Shown here one piece after another: positions 24,731 through 32,650 of a DNA stretch of 64,000 nt. The stretch is taken from the NCBI RefSeq assembly GCF_048060115.1, contig NZ_JBHMIM010000003.1:62001-126000 (forward strand), written 5' to 3'. A program made the position numbers and the translations under genes. Within the stretch, counting starts at the first letter, position 1. Every line of letters starts with the position of its first letter. Under the pieces are notes generated by a model. It saw nothing but the letters and a program-made list of their open reading frames with translations. It had not been told where the DNA came from and made no database searches. This DNA comes from Micromonospora_E sp048060115. GTDB lineage: Bacteria; Actinomycetota; Actinomycetes; Mycobacteriales; Micromonosporaceae.

Positions 24731-25996
24731 GTGATCGATCTCCGTCTGCTCCGCGACGACCCGGACCTGTTCCGTGCCAGCCAGCGTGCCCGCGGTGAGT
24801 CCGAGTCCCGGGTGGACGACCTGATCGCCACCGACGAGGCCCGCCGCGCGTCGGTGCAGGCCTTCGAGGCGTTGCGCGCCGAGCAGAAGCAGCTCGGTAA
24901 ACGACTGCCCCGGGCCGAACCGGCCGAGAAGGCCGAGCTGCTCGCCCGTACCAAGGAGCTCTCGGCCCAGGTGAAGGCGGCCGAGGCCGCCGTGACCGAG
25001 GCCGAGCAGGCGCTGCGCCGGGCGCAGTTGGCCTTCCCCAACCTGGTCGAGGCAGGCGCACCGGCCGGTGGCGAGGACGACTACGTGGTGCTGCGTGAGG
25101 TCGGCACCCGGCCGGAGATCGACGCCCCCCGCGACCATCTGGCGATCGGCGAGGCGCTCGGCGCGATCGACGTCGAACGAGGCGCCAAGGTCTCCGGCAG
25201 CCGGTTCTACTACCTGACCGGCGTCGGCGCGCTGCTGCAACTCGGGCTGCTGCAGCTGGCCATCGCCCAGGCCGTCGAGTACGGCCTCACCCCGACGATC
25301 ACCCCGGTGCTGGTCAAGCCGGAGTCGATGGAGGGCACCGGCTTCCTCGGCGAGCACGCCAGCGAGATCTACCGGCTCGAAGCCGACGACCTGTATCTCG
25401 TCGGCACCAGCGAGGTGCCGCTGGCCGCCTACCACTCGAACGAGATCCTGACCCTCGACGGGCCGCAACGCTACGCCGGCTGGTCGTCGTGCTTCCGGCG
25501 CGAAGCCGGCTCGTACGGCCGGGACGTCCGCGGCATCCTGCGGGTGCACCAGTTCGACAAGGTGGAGATGTTCTCCTTCTGCCCGCCGGAGCAGGCACAC
25601 GACGAGCACCTGCGGCTGCTCGCCTGGGAGGAGGAGATGCTGGCCAAGGTCGAGATCCCGTACCGGGTGATCGACGTAGCCGCCGGCGACCTCGGCACCA
25701 GCGCGGCCCGCAAGTACGACTGCGAGGCGTGGGTGCCGTCGCAGGGCCGCTACCGCGAGGTCACCTCGACGTCGAACTGCACCACGTTCCAGGCCCGCCG
25801 GCTGAACATCCGCTACCGCGACGCCGACGGCCGCACCCAGCCGGTGGCGACCCTCAACGGCACGCTCGCGACTACCCGGTGGCTGATCCCGATCCTGGAG
25901 AACCACCAGCAGCCGGACGGCTCGGTCCGGGTGCCGAAAGCACTTCAGCCGTACCTCGGCGGCCGGGACGTGCTGGAACCCCTCGCCACCGCCTGA
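24731..25996 (+). CDS. serS: Seryl-tRNA synthetase
   Basis: Charges tRNA-Ser with serine. The 421-residue class II enzyme has the N-terminal coiled-coil arm (about residues 25-110, Glu/Ala/Lys-rich) that grips the long variable arm of tRNA-Ser, motif 2 CFRREAGSYG and motif 3 NGTLATTRWLIPILE, and the serine-binding TSEVPLAAYH. Start: the GTG at 24731 gives the usual IDLRLLRDDPD opening; a TTG nine bases upstream is less likely. TATCGT lies eight bases before the GTG, with no Shine-Dalgarno. Confidence 0.97.
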   Translation: MIDLRLLRDDPDLFRASQRARGESESRVDDLIATDEARRASVQAFEALRAEQKQLGKRLPRAEPAEKAELLARTKELSAQVKAAEAAVTEAEQALRRAQLAFPNLVEAGAPAGGEDDYVVLREVGTRPEIDAPRDHLAIGEALGAIDVERGAKVSGSRFYYLTGVGALLQLGLLQLAIAQAVEYGLTPTITPVLVKPESMEGTGFLGEHASEIYRLEADDLYLVGTSEVPLAAYHSNEILTLDGPQRYAGWSSCFRREAGSYGRDVRGILRVHQFDKVEMFSFCPPEQAHDEHLRLLAWEEEMLAKVEIPYRVIDVAAGDLGTSAARKYDCEAWVPSQGRYREVTSTSNCTTFQARRLNIRYRDADGRTQPVATLNGTLATTRWLIPILENHQQPDGSVRVPKALQPYLGGRDVLEPLATA

Positions 25997-26001
25997 CCAC
26001 T

Positions 26002-26865
26002 GTGCGGGTTCCGTTCCGGCATCTGCCGGTCGACCAGTCAGAAGTCAGGTACCTGCACGGCCCCGATTCGCTACGCCTACCCGGTGTGCCGGTCGGTCGG
26101 ACCATCGAGTTCGACTGGGCGGACAGCGCAATCTATCCGGGTACGGCCCGAAAGTTCTGGGTGCACCTGCCGGCGCGGTACGACCCGTCGCGCCCGGCTG
26201 CCCTGCTGGTGTTCCAGGACGGCTGGTGGAACCTGGACCCGGCTGGCGAGGTCCGTGCCGCCCTCGTCCTGGACAACCTGATCCATGAAGGCGACCTCCC
26301 GCCCATGATCGGCCTCTTCGTCGACCCTGGGTCCATGCCTGACGGCGCTGGCGCTGGTGACGGCCTCGATCGCAGGCAGCGCAACGTCGAGTACGACGCT
26401 TTCGACGACCGCTATGCCACCTTCCTGTTGAGCGAGATCATCCCGCAGGTGAGGGAGCGTTTTCCGATCACCGACAACCCGGATCAGTGGGGGATCTGCG
26501 GCATCAGCAGTGGCGGCAACTGTGCCTTCACTGTCGCCTGGCTGCGCCCGGACAGGTTTCGCCGGGTGCTCTGCTGCCTGTCCAGCTTCGCCCAGATGCC
26601 CGGTGGCAACCCTTATCCGGAGCTGATCAGGGACACCCCGCGTAAGTCGGTGCGGATCTTTCTGCAGACCGGGCACCGGGACATCAACTGGAACGAGCCG
26701 GAGCACAACTGGCTCGCCAGCAACTTGCACGTCGCGGCCGCCCTGGCTCAAACGGGGTACGACTTCCGACTCGTGCTCGGCGACGGTGGGCACAGCCCGA
26801 ACCACCCTGGGGTGCTGCTGCCAGATGCGCTGCGCTGGCTGTGGCTGCCGCCGGACCCCGGCTGA
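26002..26865 (+). CDS. Alpha/beta-hydrolase esterase (enterochelin esterase/esterase D-like)
   Basis: A 287-residue serine hydrolase. The order of secondary structure matches putative esterase family PF00756: RKFWVHLPARYDPSRPAALLVFQDGW, the nucleophile elbow GISSGGN and the catalytic His in GDGGHSPNHPG. Known relatives cleave siderophore lactones or S-formylglutathione; there is no siderophore gene here, so the substrate is unknown. GTG at 26002 is five bases after the serS stop, suggesting co-transcription. No signal peptide: cytoplasmic. Confidence 0.8.
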   Translation: MRVPFRHLPVDQSEVRYLHGPDSLRLPGVPVGRTIEFDWADSAIYPGTARKFWVHLPARYDPSRPAALLVFQDGWWNLDPAGEVRAALVLDNLIHEGDLPPMIGLFVDPGSMPDGAGAGDGLDRRQRNVEYDAFDDRYATFLLSEIIPQVRERFPITDNPDQWGICGISSGGNCAFTVAWLRPDRFRRVLCCLSSFAQMPGGNPYPELIRDTPRKSVRIFLQTGHRDINWNEPEHNWLASNLHVAAALAQTGYDFRLVLGDGGHSPNHPGVLLPDALRWLWLPPDPG

Positions 26866-26869
26866 GCGA

Positions 26870-26934
26870 CGTCGAGTGGAGGGCTGGGATACGTAATTCT
26901 CGCGGAATTTCGTATCCCCGCCCTCCACTCGACG
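26870..26934. terminator. Long hairpin after the esterase gene
   Basis: A 24-base stem with one mismatch (gtcgagtggagggc pairs with gccctccactcgac), continued inside by aattc/gaatt, ends with the loop tcgcg. It begins five bases past the esterase stop. There is no T-run, so it may be a U-less terminator, working in both directions, or a mobile hairpin. Confidence 0.55.
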
Positions 26935-26955
26935 GGGTGCTGGGTTGACGCCGCC

Positions 26956-27104
26956 CTACTTCGGTTCAGCCACGAACACGCACGACGCCGTGGGCACTCT
27001 CGACCAGGCCCTCGGTCCGCAGGGCGTGCATGGCGTAGCGGATCACCGAATCCGAGATCTTGTGTTCAGCCTTGAGCTGGGCAGTTGACGGGAGCTTGTC
27101 GCCG
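26956..27104 (-). pseudogene. Truncated, frameshifted GntR-type HTH regulator fragment
   Basis: The minus strand encodes GDKLPSTAQLKAEHKISD and SVIRYAMHALRTEGLVESAHGV, almost identical to the C-terminal two-thirds of the intact 72-residue GntR protein at 37692-37910. One extra base after GGCGTC breaks the frame; in the shifted frame the normal ending VFVAEPK followed by TAG is still readable. The first 24 residues are missing: similarity stops at 27104, next to a GNAT fragment. Clearly a decayed duplicate. Confidence 0.8.
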
Positions 27105-27107
27105 CCC

Positions 27108-27287
27108 ACCTGGGCGCTGGGCCGGATGCTCGACGAGGCGCGGACACTCGACATGGACCGGCTGCTCGCGGTCTGCGCGATCGGCAACGACGCCTCGGCC
27201 AGGACGATCGAACGGTGCGGCGGCGTCTTCGAAGGCGTGCGTGACACCGCGTTCGGGTCGGTCCGGCGGTACTGGATCATGCTGTGA
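27108..27287 (+). pseudogene. 5'-truncated GNAT acetyltransferase fragment
   Basis: The plus-strand frame ends with RLLAVCAIGNDASARTIERC, then GGVFEGV and RRYWIML: the last strand-helix-strand of a GCN5-type acetyltransferase (the usual NxAS..xIE..GG...RYW signature). The acetyl-CoA-binding loop and everything before it are missing. Similarity starts at about 27108, three bases from the end of the GntR fragment on the other strand. Confidence 0.65.
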
Positions 27288-27403
27288 CGTCGAACATCGA
27301 TGCCTGGTCAGTGTGCATCTCGGCTTCGCGCGCAAGTCATGGTCAGGTCACGGTACGCGAGGTACGGTTGCTGCCCCGTCGACCGGGGATCAAGGAGGAC
27401 AGC

Positions 27404-28285
27404 ATGCCGCGCCCTGGCCTACCCAAGCTGATCGCGACGGACCTCGACGGCACTCTGGTCCGCAGCGACGAGACCGTTTCCGCGTACACCCATGAAGTTC
27501 TCGACCGTGCCCGGTCCCTGGGCATCCCGGTGGTCGGGGCCACCGGCCGAGGTCCCCGGTTGATGGAGCTGACCCGCAACGACATCCGGGCCGGCGACTT
27601 CCTGGTGATGGCCGGCGGCGGCCGGGTCGTCGACCAGAGCGATCCGGCCGGCCCAACGGTGCTGCGCGACGAACGGCTGCCCGGCGAAACCCTGGCGGAG
27701 ATCATCACCAACTTGGAGGCGGCGGTCGGCCCGCTCACGGTCATGGTCGAGGCGTCCGACGAACACGACGCGCCGCTGTGGGGCGACTTCGACCCGCACT
27801 GGCGCTACCCGGAGCGTTTCGAGGCCCGCACCCGGCAGCAGTGCCTGGCCGGTGACGTGATCAAGGCGTTCGCCCGGACTCCGTCGCACGACGTGGACGC
27901 CCTGCTCGCGGCGGCAATCCGGCTCATCCCGCCCACGCTGGCGACGGTCACCCAGGCCGGGCTCGGCTACATCGAGATCTGCCCACCCGGGGTGGACAAG
28001 GCCACCGGTCTGGCGGTGGTCGCCGAGTCACTCGGCGTCGACCCGGCGGACGTGCTGGTCTTCGGTGACATGCCGAACGACCTGCCGATGTTCGCCTGGG
28101 CCGGCGGGGGCCGGGTGGCAGTGTCGAACGCGCATCCGACAGTACGCCGGGCCGCCGATGAGATTACACTGCGTAACGACGATGATGGTGTAGCGGTTTA
28201 CCTCGATCGGCTAATGTCCGGAGATGCAAGTGCGTCCGCACGTGGTCGCCACCGACCTCGACGGGACACTGCTGCGGCCCGATAA
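27404..28285 (+). CDS. HAD-superfamily phosphatase, Cof type (first of two)
   Basis: Member of the Cof subfamily (HAD IIB) of 293 residues; these dephosphorylate small phosphorylated metabolites. Motif I is DLDGTLVRSD with the nucleophile Asp, and motif IV is FGDMPNDLPM. Lys and Thr of motifs II/III are present (VGATGR, CPPGVDKATGLA). Perfect AAGGAGG lies six bases before the ATG. The last 25 codons (SGDASASARGRHRPRR...) continue past the expected end and overlap the next gene by 62 bases; the natural end would be near VYLDRLM, so a stop codon appears to have been lost. Substrate unknown. Confidence 0.88.
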   Translation: MPRPGLPKLIATDLDGTLVRSDETVSAYTHEVLDRARSLGIPVVGATGRGPRLMELTRNDIRAGDFLVMAGGGRVVDQSDPAGPTVLRDERLPGETLAEIITNLEAAVGPLTVMVEASDEHDAPLWGDFDPHWRYPERFEARTRQQCLAGDVIKAFARTPSHDVDALLAAAIRLIPPTLATVTQAGLGYIEICPPGVDKATGLAVVAESLGVDPADVLVFGDMPNDLPMFAWAGGGRVAVSNAHPTVRRAADEITLRNDDDGVAVYLDRLMSGDASASARGRHRPRRDTAAAR

Positions 28286-29060
28286 GTCGCTCAGTGCCCG
28301 GACCGCCGCTGCACTCGACGCGTTCCACGCCTGCGGCGGGCAGGTGCTGCTGGTCACCGGTCGCCCGGTCCGCTGGCTGCCCGCCGTCTACGCACAGCTA
28401 CGCGAACCGGTGCCGGCGGTCTGCGCGAACGGCGCGGTGGTCTACGACCCCCGGACCGACACCGTGCTGCGCGCCGACCCACTCGCTCCGGGGATCATGG
28501 CCGAGGTCGCGCGGCGGCTGCGGGCGGAGGTGCCCGACGTCGTCTTCGCCGTCGAGGTGGACGACGGCCGGTCGATGCGGCACACCGCCGAATGGCCCGC
28601 GCACTGGAACAGCGAGCACCCGACCGCCCAGGTGGTGACCGATCCGGCCGAGCTGCTCACCTCGCCTGCGGTGAAACTTCTGGTACGCAGCAGCCACGAC
28701 GACCCTGACGTGTTCGTCCGGATCGTCGCGGGCGCGCTCGCCGGGCTGGCCGAGGCAACCCACTCGTCGAAGTCCGGGCTGGTGGAGATCTCGGCGGCCG
28801 GCGTGACGAAGGCAGCCGGCCTGGCGTGGCTCTGCGCCCGACTGGGCGCGACCGCCGACGACGTGGTCGCGTTCGGCGACATGCCCAACGACGTACCGAT
28901 GCTGACCTGGGCCGGACGGGCGGTGGCGGTGGCCAACGCCCACCCGGCCGTACGCGAGATCGCCGACGCGGTGACGGCGTCGAATGCCGACGACGGCGTC
29001 GCCGTGTACCTGGAGGGCCTGCTGGCCGAGGCCGAGCGAACCGCTCCCGAGGCGAGCTGA
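28224..29060 (+). CDS. HAD-superfamily phosphatase, Cof type (second of two)
   Basis: Paralogue of the gene just upstream, 278 residues, with DLDGTLLRPD (nucleophile), LLVTGRP, the Lys in SAAGVTKAAGLA and FGDMPNDVPM. It starts inside the last part of the first gene; TAATGT is six bases before the ATG. Together the two make a tandem duplication, probably acting on related sugar phosphates or nucleotides. The end is two bases from the convergent bpa stop. Confidence 0.9.
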   Translation: MQVRPHVVATDLDGTLLRPDKSLSARTAAALDAFHACGGQVLLVTGRPVRWLPAVYAQLREPVPAVCANGAVVYDPRTDTVLRADPLAPGIMAEVARRLRAEVPDVVFAVEVDDGRSMRHTAEWPAHWNSEHPTAQVVTDPAELLTSPAVKLLVRSSHDDPDVFVRIVAGALAGLAEATHSSKSGLVEISAAGVTKAAGLAWLCARLGATADDVVAFGDMPNDVPMLTWAGRAVAVANAHPAVREIADAVTASNADDGVAVYLEGLLAEAERTAPEAS

Positions 29061-29061
29061 G

Positions 29062-29679
29062 TCAGAGATACTGGCCGGTGCGGGAGCCGCCGCCGTCACC
29101 GGGCTGACCCTGCTGACCCGGCATGCCGGGGATCATTCCGCCCGGACCCATCGGCAACGCGGGCCGGTTGCCGGTGCGCATCTGCTCCAGCTGCAACCTG
29201 GCCGCCATCTGCTGGGCCATCAGCGCCGCCTGGATGCCGTGGAACAACCCTTCCAGCCAGCCGACCAGTTGCGCCTGCGCCACCCGCAGCTCGCCTTCGC
29301 TCGGGGTCGCGCCGTCCTCGAACGGCAACGAGATTCGCTCCAGCTCCTCGCGCAGCTCCGGGGCCAGCCCGTCCTCCAGTTCGGTGATCGACCGCTGGTG
29401 GATCTCGCGCAGCCGCTGCCGGCTCGCCTCGTCCAGCGGCGCGGCGCGGACCTCTTCGAGCAGCTGCTTGATCATGCTGCCGATCCGCATGACCTTGGCG
29501 GGTTGCTCGATCAACCGCGACGGATCGTCCGGATCGGCGGCGTCATCGTCGGCAGTGGCGCCGGTGCCGACCGTGCCGATCGGCCGACCGTCCGGGCCGA
29601 CCACCACCACCGCACCGGGTCGGCCACCGGTAGGTACGGACTCGTCGGTTTCTTCCGGGGAGCCTGGTGTATCGGTCAT
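29062..29679 (-). CDS. bpa: Bacterial proteasome activator (Bpa/PafE)
   Basis: ATP-independent ring-shaped activator that opens the 20S proteasome gate and passes unfolded proteins in. The 205-residue protein belongs to the DUF2587 family: a variable acidic N-terminus, the helical core (LIEQPAKVMRIGSMIKQLLE, then LDEASRQRLREIHQRSI) and a Gly/Met-rich tail that ends in the essential GQYL, by which Bpa docks on the alpha ring. I place the start at the MTDTPGSPEE ATG; upstream codons in the frame look non-coding. Its presence means the organism has a proteasome although none is in this window. Confidence 0.93.
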   Translation of the reverse strand: MTDTPGSPEETDESVPTGGRPGAVVVVGPDGRPIGTVGTGATADDDAADPDDPSRLIEQPAKVMRIGSMIKQLLEEVRAAPLDEASRQRLREIHQRSITELEDGLAPELREELERISLPFEDGATPSEGELRVAQAQLVGWLEGLFHGIQAALMAQQMAARLQLEQMRTGNRPALPMGPGGMIPGMPGQQGQPGDGGGSRTGQYL

Positions 29680-29958
29680 ACGACCATCTTGACGCAGTGA
29701 CCCGGCCGACCGCTCGCCGGTCCCCCGATCGCCCGCCCCGGCCAGCGCCCCAGGCATCCGGACCGCCGCGACACCCGTCGACAACGTCTCCGCAACAATT
29801 CGGCACCAATAGGACGGCGTCCGCGCTCACACCGCATTGCCCGTCAGCTACCCAGGGCGGTGGATCACCTAGCATTGACGCGACACGGCAGAGCGGGTAG
29901 AACGCCGGATGGGCGGTAGACCAGCGCCGTCGCAACCCCTTGCGAGAGGACCACCCCT

Positions 29959-31164
29959 GTGCCCAACATCGACCGCCGGCAAGCCTTGAAGCTGCTGGCC
30001 GCGCTCGGCGTCACCGGGCTGGCCAGCGCGTGCAGCATCGGCACCGAGGATGATCCGGACACCGGGGGCGACCTGGTCAGCGACGTGCCGATCCGGATCG
30101 GGTTGATCGTCCCGCAGACCGGTGGTTACAAGCCGATCGGCGACGAGATGCTCAACGGCTTCCAGCTCTACCTCGACAACAACCAGCGTCGCCTCGGCGG
30201 CCGGCCGGTCGACCTGGTCATCGCCGACGAAGGGGAGACCCCCCAGTCCGGTCAGGCGGCGGTGGATTCGTTGTTGCAGCAGAACGTGCTGGCGCTCACC
30301 GGCGTGGCGAACGCCGCCGTGATGCTCGCCATCCGCGACGCGGTGGAGCAGGCGCAGGTCCCGTTGGTCGGCTCGAACGCCTCACCGCGCAGTCTGCAGA
30401 GCGTCGTGTACATCTGGCGTACCTCTTATGTCTCGGACGAGCCGGGCGTGGCCCTGGGCGGGTACCTCGCCCAGGAGATCTCCCGCAACGGCGAGGTGAC
30501 GATCGTCGCGGCCGACCAGCCGGCCGGCCGCGACCTGGTGCAGGGCTTCCGGGAAGGGTTCGGCACCGGCGACGACCGGATCTCCGCACCCGTCATCTGG
30601 GCCGACTCCACGCCGAATCCGGGCCGGGACACCTTCGCCGACCCGATCGAGGAGCTCATCGACCGCGACCCGGAAGCGGTCTACTGCTTCTTCACCGGCA
30701 GCGCCGCGGTGACGTTCATCCGCCAGCTGCGCGACGCCGGCTACGACGGACCGATCTACGGCCCCGGATTCCTCACCGAGGGCACGGTCGTCGACGAGCT
30801 CGGCGAGGAGGCCAGTGGCATCATCACGGCCCTCAACTACTCGGCTGACCTGGACAACTCGGCGAACCTGCTCTTCGCCAGCGGCTACCGCAAGCGGTAC
30901 GGCGCGTCGCCGACCACGTACGCCATGGCCTCGTACGACGCGGCCCAGGTGCTGGACAAGGCGATCCGCACCGCTGGGGCCGGGGTGAACGCTCAGCAGT
31001 TGAACCTGGCGCTCGGCCGGCTCGGCCAGATCGACAGCCCGCGCGGATCGTGGCAGTTCAATCAGCCCCGTACCCCACAGCAGAAGTGGTACCTGCGGGA
31101 GGTCCTGCGCGACGGGCCGGTGCTGTCGAACGTGCTGATCACCGAGCTGGCCACGCTCGGCTGA
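29959..31164 (+). CDS. ABC transporter substrate-binding lipoprotein (branched-chain amino-acid type fold)
   Basis: A 401-residue extracellular binding protein of periplasmic-binding fold I (LivJ-like). The N-terminus DRRQALKLLAALGVTGLASAC combines a twin-arginine-type RRxxLK and a lipobox cysteine, so it is exported folded and anchored by lipid. The mature domain shows IRIGLIVPQTGGYKPIGDEM, then GVANAAVMLAIRDAVEQ, typical of the family. No permease or ATPase gene is adjacent: it is an orphan receptor. GAGAGG lies nine bases before the GTG start. Ligand unknown. Confidence 0.83.
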   Translation: MPNIDRRQALKLLAALGVTGLASACSIGTEDDPDTGGDLVSDVPIRIGLIVPQTGGYKPIGDEMLNGFQLYLDNNQRRLGGRPVDLVIADEGETPQSGQAAVDSLLQQNVLALTGVANAAVMLAIRDAVEQAQVPLVGSNASPRSLQSVVYIWRTSYVSDEPGVALGGYLAQEISRNGEVTIVAADQPAGRDLVQGFREGFGTGDDRISAPVIWADSTPNPGRDTFADPIEELIDRDPEAVYCFFTGSAAVTFIRQLRDAGYDGPIYGPGFLTEGTVVDELGEEASGIITALNYSADLDNSANLLFASGYRKRYGASPTTYAMASYDAAQVLDKAIRTAGAGVNAQQLNLALGRLGQIDSPRGSWQFNQPRTPQQKWYLREVLRDGPVLSNVLITELATLG

Positions 31165-31228
31165 GCGAGGAGCAGAAAGGTAGCGAGCGGGCCCGGCCGG
31201 GGACGGGGACGGGGACCAGCCAGTCCGC

Positions 31229-32062
31229 TCAGCCGCGCAGTTCGGCCACGCAGCACTTCACGCTGCCCCCGCCCTTGTGCAACTCGGTCAGCTCCACCAA
31301 CACCGGCTGATAGCCGGCGGCGGCGAGTTTGTCGGCCATCGTGGTCGCCTCGCTGTTGAGCACCACGTGCTGGCCGTCGCTGACCAGGTTGAGCCCGAAC
31401 GCGAGCGCGTCGGCCCGGCTCGCGAGCAGCGCGTGCGGGAACAGTTGCCGCAGCACCCGCTGCGAGGCGGGTGAGAACGCCGCCGGGTGGTATGCGATGT
31501 TCTCGTCGTCGAGCGCGGCCAGCGCCGTGTCGAGGTGGTAGAAGAGCGGATCCACCAGCCGCAACGACACCACCGGCCGGCTGAGTGTCTCCTGCAACTG
31601 CCGGTGCGCGTCCGGATCGGTGCGGAACCCGTAGCCGGCGAGGATCGTGCCGCCGTAGGCGGCCGGCAGGTAGGCGAAGTCCCCGTCGCCCTCGTTGGTC
31701 TCGGTTGGCCGGACGTATCGCCAGCCCAGTTGCTGCTGGTAGAAGTCGCGGTGCGCGGCGGCCTCCGGTGCCCGCTGCGGGTGGGTGAACCTGGCTCCGA
31801 ACGCGGTGCCGTCGACGGAGAAGGCACCGTTCGCGGTGTAGACCATGTCGGGCAGTCCGGGGCGCGGCGACAGCAGGTGGATCTGGTGGCCCAGCCCGAC
31901 CAGGGTTTCCCGCAGACCGTCCCACTGCTTGAGGGCGAGTTCGGTGTCGACCGGTTGTCCCGGGTCCATCCACGGGTTGATCGCGTATTCGACGGTGAAG
32001 TGCTCCGGCGGGCACATCAGGTAGGAGCGTGCCGGGTCGGCGGTGACGCTCGGGGAAGTCAC
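31229..32062 (-). CDS. ddaH: N(G),N(G)-dimethylarginine dimethylaminohydrolase (dimethylargininase)
   Basis: Hydrolyses methylated arginines to citrulline and methylamines. The 277-residue protein is of the same guanidino-modifying fold as ArcA: MCPPEHFTVEYAINPWMD (family opening), PDMVYTANGAFS (substrate Asp), TNEGDGDF, FYHLDTALAAL (catalytic His) and the C-terminal catalytic Cys in GSVKCCVAEL. I use the GTG at 32062, which TACTCT precedes by eight bases; the open frame extends to 32104 with no support. It is divergent from an Lrp-type regulator, a common actinobacterial pairing that suggests control by it. Ends 64 bases from the convergent binding-protein gene. Confidence 0.9.
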   Translation of the reverse strand: MTSPSVTADPARSYLMCPPEHFTVEYAINPWMDPGQPVDTELALKQWDGLRETLVGLGHQIHLLSPRPGLPDMVYTANGAFSVDGTAFGARFTHPQRAPEAAAHRDFYQQQLGWRYVRPTETNEGDGDFAYLPAAYGGTILAGYGFRTDPDAHRQLQETLSRPVVSLRLVDPLFYHLDTALAALDDENIAYHPAAFSPASQRVLRQLFPHALLASRADALAFGLNLVSDGQHVVLNSEATTMADKLAAAGYQPVLVELTELHKGGGSVKCCVAELRG

Positions 32063-32130
32063 GGGAACCAAGAGTAGGTAGGCTGTCACACAATAAGAAG
32101 CCACGATTGTTGCACGTGAGGAATAAAACG

Positions 32131-32598
32131 TTGCAAATCGATGCAGTCGACCAGCGAATCATTGCGTCACTGGTGGTAAATGCCCGTTCCTCGTACGCGG
32201 AGGTCGGCGCCCGGGTTTCGCTGTCCGCGCCAGCCGTGAAACGCCGGGTGGACCGGCTGCGGACGGCAGGGGTGATCCGTGGCTTCACCGCCGTGATCGA
32301 CCCCGCCGCGGTCGGTTGGACCACCGAGGCGTTCATCGAGCTCTTCTGCACCGGGCGGACCACTCCGGCGCAGATCGCGGCGGCTACCCGGCGGCATCCG
32401 GAGGTGGTCGGCGCCTACACGGTCAGCGGTGAGGCGGACGCCCTGGTACACCTGCGCGCCGCCGACATCGCCCACCTGGAGCAGGCCCTCGAACGGCTAC
32501 GGGCCGAGTCGTTCATCACCTCCACCCGCAGCATGATCGTGCTGTCCCGGCTGGTCGACGCTCCGCCACCGGTCGCCGTCCCCGATCCGCCCGGCTGA
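32131..32598 (+). CDS. Lrp/AsnC-family regulator
   Basis: A 155-residue feast/famine regulator: an N-terminal winged HTH (DAVDQRIIASLVVNARSSYAEVG, then SAPAVKRRVDRL) and a C-terminal RAM domain (VVGAYTVSGEADALVHLRA) that would bind an amino acid such as arginine. TTG at 32131 (LQIDAVDQ) corresponds to the usual MQLDAVDQ start and has GAGG at nine bases; the frame is open to 32107. The gap with ddaH is 68 bases and contains ttgca...tgcaa dyads (32110-32136), possible binding sites. It probably regulates ddaH and itself. Confidence 0.85.
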   Translation: MQIDAVDQRIIASLVVNARSSYAEVGARVSLSAPAVKRRVDRLRTAGVIRGFTAVIDPAAVGWTTEAFIELFCTGRTTPAQIAAATRRHPEVVGAYTVSGEADALVHLRAADIAHLEQALERLRAESFITSTRSMIVLSRLVDAPPPVAVPDPPG

Positions 32599-32650
32599 CC
32601 AGCCCGCCGGCGGCACCACCGCGGCGCGACACCCCGACAGCGCGGCAGGT

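Noticed and set aside
24272..25906. Long open frame opposite serS on the minus strand (544 codons)
   Set aside because: Its composition (strings of Arg, Gln, Val, Gly, His) is what the antisense of a GC-rich gene gives, and serS on the plus strand has full family motifs.
27060..27287. A complete 75-residue protein from the ATG-like start at 27060
   Set aside because: Its first half is the antisense of the GntR fragment; only the last 55 or so residues look like a GNAT protein, so it is a fragment and not a gene.
32116..32121. CACGTG core near 32113 as a second parS site
   Set aside because: The flanks (TTG and AGG) do not match parS; only the hexamer agrees.
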